From contig NC_048554.1 of the NCBI RefSeq assembly GCF_902806685.2, positions 9,176,001 through 9,240,000 of the forward strand: a DNA stretch of 64,000 bases, given 5' to 3'. Under the pieces are notes generated by a model. It had not been told where the DNA came from and did not search any database. It saw only the letters and a program-made list of their open reading frames with translations. A program made the position numbers and the translations under genes. Positions 56,573 to 64,000 of the stretch are shown one piece after another. This stretch comes from Maniola hyperantus (taxonomy: Eukaryota; Arthropoda; Insecta; Lepidoptera; Nymphalidae). Positions within the stretch are counted from its first letter, which is position 1; each line of letters begins with the position of its first letter.

Positions 56573-59069
56573 TCATTCATATCATTTTCTCATATCAGTG
56601 TTAGAGCCCTAATTTTTTGTACATATCATAAATTTGTAAAATAATATACCCACTTAAATATATTTTTTGTTTATATCAAGGTAGGTACTACTCTTTATTA
56701 GTATAGGTAGATACCTACTGTTTAGTTCCTATAATCAGTTGCAGTTTGCACTTTGTAGTTTTACATGTCATGAAACTCATGAACATAAGATTTATAAAGG
56801 AAGCAAACAAAATTCTTTCATTTTTAAACCTAATATTTTTTTATTGCGCCTTATTTATTGTTAATCATTCTTTTATGCAAAGATAATAATTATTATTAAT
56901 CATATTTTTATGCGAAAATAGACTCCAAATCGGCAAAGCTCATACGGAGACGTAGGTACATGCATGCATCGATGTAATGCATGCGTGTGCGAATCGGTAC
57001 AGTCTGCATCGATACTGGCATTTTTCGGTTAAACGACACCTACGAGCATGCTTCAAAATATGGCAGCCTGTTATCAGTCTATAGAAGTCGTTGCTTTTAT
57101 ATTGATACTTAGTGTGCGCAAAAATTTAAATTCAAGAATCGAAGTCTAGTCGTAAATTCTAGAAGTGCCTAGTTTTAACAAGTATTAAACAACAACCTAT
57201 CCATTAAATTATGATACCATTTATTGAAAATAATGTAAAGATATTAAGTAGGTACCTACATAAAATATTATTTTACAAAAATAGTCCTAAAATAACTAAT
57301 AAAATAAAACAATAAATAATAATTTCTAGAAAATATTTATAACTACTTAGGTACAAGTATACTTTCTTTGTAACTTAGTTGTTGAAGCATCGCTCGAGTA
57401 AAGGCCTTTTCTTGCCACAATAACTATCAGAGCGTAATCCGCCAAGTTGGTTAGAATTACGAACAAGAAATTCTTATTAAATCTAGATGTAAAAGTAGGT
57501 TTAAGAGAGTAAAAACCTAATTTTGACCTTTAAAGGAAGAAAGGTTCTATCAGCTGTGATAGTTTTGTCTGAAATTGTCGTAACAATCTCCTTCATATCA
57601 ACTTCAATTATTTTACTTTTAATTAGTTTTACATAGGCATGCATTTGACTGTAATCACATTAAATTATAGGCGATGATGGAGCCTAAGGGCCCCGGCCAA
57701 AGAGGTGCCTATTCACTCTTCTTTTGTAAGTCCCAACATTAAGCCTATTGGTCCCAACTGACGAGAAACTGAAAAGCTGAAAGGCTAGTTCATATTCTAA
57801 GAATGAGAATAAGAAACGAGGAAGCGAATCACTTCGTACGAGTCTGTGGAATTTCGGCTAGGTATAATATAGTACGCAACTTATCCGTTTCATGAAGAAC
57901 AGGGCTTCATATTACGACGAGAAAACACGCACGAAGAAGAAAAAAAAAGAATCACGCTAATGTGTATGACGTGTTTATCAATGTTACTTAGTTCAGGTAC
58001 GTTGGTATTATTATATAATTATTCTGTGCTTCAGGTAAGTATGTTTCATTCCTCCATAAATAACAGTAGGTACCTAAGTAATCAAATTAATTTATGAAGG
58101 TTGTATATAAAATGAGCATTATTATTATTTATTAAAGATTTTTGAGAGATATCACTCAAATTAAAGGCCAGTAATCTTATAGAAAGGTCAAAATAGTCCA
58201 TGATATTAAGTTATAAGAAGACCAACTAACTAAACTAACTAACTTGTTGTGATTTATGAATGTACTTAATTAAGTACTAAGTACCATTATGACGATACGT
58301 GATCAGTGATCACACAACGCAATTATTGACTTACTTGTATCAGAATAAAATAATTAAAAAACTGATTTCTTCTGGAGCAAAACGAGCTCTAGGTATATTA
58401 TGATCGGGTACGACCTCTAGTGACTATTCAGATTTCAGTCCATCCTGTACATTGAACAATAATTGATCTATTGATACTTTGTCTCTCAATTTGAATAGTG
58501 TCCAATAGAGCACACCTATGCTATGATTGCTAATAATGAATTATAACCACATTTTAACCGAGACAGGTCGCTTAATCTCCGAGACATTTGAAATATAATG
58601 TGTGATTATGATTGCAAAATCATGTTTGTGCCAACGATTACTCTAATCGACAGTACATAGGTACTCTAATGGTAGGTAAGATTAAGATTTAAAATCTATA
58701 TACTAGATAATACCCGCGACTTCGTCCACGTGAATTTAAGATTTAAAAGATCCGCTAGATATTCTTAAAATAGGTAAGTAGGTAAGTTTTCTCCTTCAAA
58801 AAATTCTAAAAACAAAATACCTATGCACTCAAGTTCAAGGCTAAAAACAATGAAATGTCCGACCGACCGGTCGACTCTCTGATCCCACGACCCTCCGATA
58901 TTCCAGGCCGCCGAATCCCTAACCCTAATTATTACCTGATCCCGTCTGAACGAGGGACCAACCCTTCAATCCACCGACCTTTAAACACCGACCCCTGACC
59001 TCCGATCCCCCGATCCCCAACGCCCCGATTCCATCCTCGATCTTTCCTGATCTTCTTCTTCTTAATATA

Positions 59070-59460
59070 TAAAAGGAAAAGGTGACTGACTGACTGATCT
59101 ATCAACGTACAGCTCAAACTACTGGACGGATCGGGCTGAAATTTAGCATGCAGATAGCTATCATGACGTAGGCGTCCGCTAAGAAAGGGTTTTTAAAAAT
59201 TCAACCCTAAGAAGGTGAAATAGGGGTTTGAAATTTGTGTAGTCCACGCGGACAAAGTCGCAAGCATAAACTAGTGTTAGTCTAAAAAGAAAAAGCTGAT
59301 CTGATCTACTATCAACACTCAGCTGAAACTACTAGACCGATCGGGCTGAAATTTGGTATGCTATTATGACGTAGGCATCCGCTAAGAAAGGATTTTTGAA
59401 AATTCAACCCCTAAGGTGGTAAAATAGGGGTTTCTTTTGTAGTCTCCGTGGACGAAGTCG
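59070..59460 (+). repeat. Two family Q repeats in tandem
   Basis: Copies at about 59070-59275 and 59290-59460, each with TACTGGACGGATCGGGCTGA or a variant, then a 'cgctaagaaagg' word and a 'gtag.cc.cg.ggac.aagtcgc' end. Followed directly by the LINE tail GTCAAAGTCAAAGTCAAA. Confidence 0.7.
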
Positions 59461-59837
59461 CTAAGTCAAAGTCAAAGTCAAATGATTTATTCAAAATAGG
59501 TAATAAATTACTCTTTTTGATGGTCAGATGTTGGATTTGTAAGATATAGTGGTGATAATTAATACGCAAACTTAAAACTAAAGCTACGAGGGTTCCAAAC
59601 GCGCCCAGGTCTGAGAAGAGCCCACAACAAACTCCGCTAGTAACAGCTAGTCAAGTATATTACAAAAAAATGAATCATGTCTATCAAGCCGCAATCTGTG
59701 ATCGGCATACGATCATCGCTGTATTGATGCATGGAGTGCGTTCAACCGATTGTCCTATAGAAGGCCCAAGGACGCGATAACACTGTTAACCACGCATACA
59801 CATTACACATACCACAGAATATTATATTGTTATAATA

Positions 59838-60012
59838 AAAGTGTAAGTCCCGCATATCGCTAATGCGCGTGGCCGCCATCATAGTGACGTCAGCACTAGA
59901 CTGGAGTTTCGAGCTGATGGTATATTATTTTTATTTCGGCTGACGTCAAAATGACGTCATTTCGATGTTAATGAGACATGGTTCACGCAATGGCAATTTA
60001 CGAGACTTATAC
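59838..60012. mobile_element. MITE family I, second copy
   Basis: Inverted relative to 34286-34449. Left end AAGTGTAAGTCCCGCATATC, right end GGCAATTTACGAGACTTATA; the interior has GAGTTTCGAGCTGATGGTA and ATGTTAATGAGACATGGTT. Confidence 0.75.
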
Positions 60013-62764
60013 TACGTCTTATGTACCTAACACAAAATATACGTAGGTAGGTATCACCTTTATTTACTCTAAGCTTTGGATCTAATAAATATCTTATTTA
60101 TTTGTATACACGGATACTAGTAAAACAATAATAATATGATTTCAGTTTGATTATACACATAAATACTTAACAGAAATATTTTAATTTAATTTTTTATTCA
60201 AATAAATAGGAAATTGGCAGTCAGTGAAGACTGCCGACAGAAGTGAAAACATTTAGGTAAGTATGAAAATAACAGTAGGTAGGTATGACTTATTTTTTTT
60301 TTTAATTTTCAACCTAATTGTATGATCAAAAATTTAATAATTATACCCGACTGCGGTTTTGTTTTGACATTGTTGTTGTTTGTTTGTTTAGGTATATGTA
60401 TATTGTATGTATGTCCGTTCTTACTTCTGTACGCTGGAAAATCTGATATGTTCGGTCGTAACTCACAACGGCTCAACCGATTTTGATAAATGATATATAT
60501 CAAACGGGACTGGGTAGGTATACATAATTTTAAAAAATGGCGGATTTTATGTCCTTTAACCTTTGCTTAGAGTCGCCTTAAAAATGTAGGCAGGACGCGA
60601 TTGCCATAAATTCCCAGTTCCTACATAAAGGGTACTTAAAAGTAACTAATTATAAAGATACCTCTTCAAAGAAACTGAAAGAGCAACACAATGCATTTTG
60701 ATGAACGAATTACGAGTAATTACGGAATGTAAAATATTAATTACCTATTCATTTTATTTTATAACATTAATTGTTGGCGTCATTAATTTGCAAAAACTGT
60801 AATTTTTTAAACTTCGGCTGTATGAGAATTGAGAGATGTATTCTTAACTTGACCTTGAAGGTTAATTGGTAATTACTGCATAATAACCATCGAAATATTA
60901 TATTTCGATGATAATTACCTTCTGCCCTTGGGTTAGTACCTAAAATTTTAATAAGGTTCTGGGCATCCTGCCTCGTTACGGTGGATTAGATAATAATATT
61001 TTTGATTTGTAATTTTGATATTGAATTGTTACAAATGTATTATGTAGTAAAATAAATAAAAAGTATTAGAAATAGAAGATATTTTATTCACATAAACTTT
61101 CACTGTGAGTAAGTGATTTTGAATTATCAAAATAATCTACCACTGGTTTACAATGCCATTCCTACCGAGAAGAACCAGCAAAAAACTCGGCGGTTGCTCT
61201 TTTCAAACAATCAATTTACAAAAATAATATTTTGCCACATTATACTTGGTACGTAATTTCAGTCCCGCGCATGATTGATGATTGCTGGAGCAAGTCCCTA
61301 CGCTTTTACTTATATCATTTAATTACATCATCTTCGATTTAGGTAGGTTATATGCATTTTTAGGGACATACTTTTAATATTCTAGTCTATAGTAAAATTT
61401 TCGTAAAAAACAAGTCTAAAATTGACTCTGGAATTTTTTCATACAATATTACACTCATTCCCACAAACGAATTACATCTTGGTCCACAGAAGAAGTGAAG
61501 ATTTTATACGTAAGAACTCGATCATATACATTTGAGATTACATTTTAAACATAACAACATTACATTATTTTTTTACATTTTTATTTCAATTTTTATTGAT
61601 CAACAATATTGGTTACAAATAACTTACATGGAATCCTGGCCCCTAAACTAGGAGAGCTCGTGTCTTAGGGGATAGAAGATCGATTTACCGACTTTCTAAA
61701 CAAAACATTCGTTCCAATACTGATCTCAATAGAGTTTAGAACGCACTCGTCAATTGCGACAGTACATGCTGCAACATCCACATTTTCTTCATGACACATT
61801 TGAGCCTCACGACGTGTAGTCTGCACGTAAATTTGCAGCTACTAAAGAATTATGAAATTATTTTTAACCTTTTAATACCTAAACGTGACTTTATTGAGAA
61901 ACACAATACGTATTACCTAGGTATATTATCCAATCATATTTTAATTTATCGATGTACATAACTTATGTATCAAATCACAAATGAAGTTTATGTCCCACAA
62001 GTCTCAACACAGAATATAATAATTATGTAAAGTGGACAAACAGGAATAAGTCCAGTGTTTTTGGGACGATGGACAAACAGTACAACCCCAGTGTTTTAGG
62101 ACGATGTAGACTGCGACATGAGAACAGCTGTATGGAAGGGACATATTATGTGGCCCGTGACCACGCCTGTTTAAGAAATAAATGCTAGACCAGACCAAGA
62201 GTTGTTAATGCAAAAAATAAGTTTTTAATGATGTGTATCTCATTGTAATTACAGTTAGAAATGTAATCTCAATCTTAACTCTGTAACTCATGCGCAGACG
62301 TTTCTGTCGTAAATTTAGACAGTTATTTTTCGCCTTTCAGCGAAATGACCTTGAAATCATAGTTACGTTAAAAAAGTCTGCGGCTGCTGCAACATTTATT
62401 CAAAATCAGATTCAAATGATTGACTTTTAAAGTTGTTAAGTACCTATCTAATTATAGAATGTAGAATACAATCTTGTTGTTCAAAGTTGACTTGGTGCAA
62501 GATCTATTCAGAAAAAAATAACGTTGATTTCACAACCAAAAATGCCCTTTTTTCCCAAGTGTGGTCCCCTACGTGGCCAAAGGATTTGTCTCTATTTTTG
62601 CTGCATTATGTTTGCGTACTTTTAAAAACAATTCGACTAAAACGAAAAGGAGTTTATCCCTTTTATAAAACTCTAAAATGTATGTATTTCTTGAACTCGG
62701 TCTGTCTTGAGTTATAATATTTTATTATTTTATTTTATAATAACAAGTATAAATTAAATACTTA

Positions 62765-63180
62765 TCAAAAACCGGCGAGTCAGACTCGCGCGCTGAGGGT
62801 TCCGTACTACAATCGTATTTCATCGACATTTTGCACGATAAATCAAAAACTATTATGCCTAAAAATAAATAAAAATCTGTTTTAGAATATACCTGTAAAG
62901 CCCTGTAATATGATACCCCATTTGGTATACCTAGTAATCTTACTTTGAAAGTTGAAAATAGCAACATTTGTTCATGAACACATTTAATTTTTTTTGTGAT
63001 GTAACCACAAATTCACAATTTTTAGATTTTCCCCCTCATGTCTGCTATAAGACCTACCTTGCTGCCAAATTTCATGATTCTAGGTCAACGGGAAGTACCC
63101 TATAGGTTTCTTGACAGACAGACAACAAAGTAATCCTATAAGGGTTCCGTATTTCCTTTTGAGGTACGAAACCCTAAAAA
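62765..63180 (+). repeat. Family G repeat
   Basis: From AAAAACCGGCGAGTCAGACT through CTAGGTCAACGGGAAGTACC to GAGGTACGAAACCCTAAAAA. Confidence 0.75.
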
Positions 63181-63669
63181 GTCTCAAAAGAAACTTGTTA
63201 AGAATTTTCTTCACATCTGTGATTTATTATTATAAGCCGGCGTTAGTATTAAACATAACAAGTGTTACGAAAATTCTAATTATGTTTTACGAGAGAATCG
63301 TTATCAAATACCGACATAAATATCAGCGACCTTGCGCCACATTCGGAGTTCTGATCATATGGCACGATTGCATAAAAATAGATATTAATTATAATTTACA
63401 TTAGCATAACCATAGATTGGCCATTTAATAAACATAAAATTTACCGGAGGCATATCTACTAAATTATTATAAAGTTGAAGAATAGTAAGGCTAAAATAGC
63501 ATTCACATTTTTAGATACAGTTTAATAAAATAAACTATTAGATATATTTTTATATAAAACTTTAGACCATTATAGACATACCACAAGCCGTGAAAACTGA
63601 AAATGACAGTATAGAGAACCTGACAGTAGTAAAGAATGCAGAAGATAACAAGTAGATCTCAAACTGGAG

Positions 63670-63849
63670 ATGAGACCAACTGAAGGAAACTGGTGTGCTT
63701 ATACATCTTACGAAGCTGTACCAAGGCTAAAGACAGAATCCGATAGAAGGATATATTGTATACCGCAAGATACCATGGAGGTGAAAACTATTCTCCCATG
63801 TGAGAAATCAACTAGAATAGAGAAAGAGAATCAATTTAATTTTAGCTAA
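63670..63849 (+). other. Unrecognised short open frame
   Basis: 59 codons from ATG to TAA, beginning MRPTEGNWCAYTSYEAVPRL and ending QFNFS. The frame is open from 63649. No domain recognised and no splice sites required. It could be an exon of an unseen gene beyond the window, or chance. Confidence 0.15.
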
Positions 63850-64000
63850 TCTCAAACAAAAAAAACGGTAAACTTTCCGTAAGCTTCGGTAGATAATAAG
63901 TTAATACAAAATATGAATTTATCCTTGATTTAAGTAGCTCTATAATACATAGTATAATAAAATAAGGTAGCAATATAATTTAAATAAAATCAATTAAAAA

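Larger units (their letters stand above)
52941..64000. other. Region upstream of the SDR gene
   Basis: The SDR promoter should lie just above 52940. No second gene is recognised. Holds Q repeats (53800-53960, 59070-59275, 59290-59460), SINE S3 (54467-54640), a small palindrome (55002-55035), R (55838-56045), MITE B (56409-56572), a C-rich tract (58858-59050), a LINE tail (59463-59640), MITE I (59838-60012), a short LINE-like piece (61150-61240) and family G (62765-63180). 56600-58700 and 60500-61150 are AT-rich with nothing seen. Confidence 0.55.

Noticed and set aside
1..64000. Bacterial-style defence, toxin or secretion system
   Set aside because: No operons, Shine-Dalgarno-led gene runs or prokaryotic proteins. 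All recognised coding sequence is split into spliced eukaryotic exons.

Overview
The window looks like nuclear DNA of a lepidopteran (moth or butterfly). It is AT-rich, its genes are split into short exons with long introns, and it is packed with tRNA-derived SINEs, RTE/CR1/Jockey-type LINE tails and palindromic MITEs. The short motif TAGGTAC is scattered throughout. There are no prokaryotic operons, no CRISPR array and no rRNA. The species cannot be named from the sequence.

Two protein-coding genes can be reconstructed completely. They converge, with their stop codons about 4.8 kb apart. (1) Plus strand, 3717-27024: a divergent integrin beta subunit in 13 coding exons. Joined, the exons give 2,367 nt in one uninterrupted frame (788 aa): signal peptide, PSI, beta-A (I-like) domain with metal sites, hybrid domain, Cys-rich I-EGF repeats, beta-tail, one transmembrane helix and a 53-residue tail. 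The tail keeps the first NPxY and lacks the second. Length and tail suggest a beta-nu-like insect integrin. (2) Minus strand, 52940-31862: a membrane-anchored short-chain dehydrogenase/reductase of the SDR16C / 17-beta-HSD11 / retinol dehydrogenase 10/E2 type. It has 6 coding exons, 1,089 nt in frame (362 aa), and a complete Rossmann and Ser-Tyr-Lys catalytic set.

Layout: 1-3716 is upstream DNA with a TIR transposon and MITEs. 3717-27024 is the integrin gene, with a 8.9-kb first intron and most other introns built largely from repeats that often stop within tens of bases of an exon. 27025-31861 is the intergenic gap. 31862-52940 is the SDR gene, with a 10.8-kb first intron, a broken second copy of exon 2, and a tandem array containing copies of the exon-5 acceptor. 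52941-64000 is repeat-rich DNA with no recognised gene.

No wholly new genetic system is evident. The most interesting material is how mobile elements interact with gene structure: splice acceptors supplied by or touching element ends, an exon copy whose splice donor was destroyed by a LINE insertion, decoy acceptors in a minisatellite, and two long near-perfect inverted repeats inside transcribed introns. The two genes show no functional link beyond adjacency.
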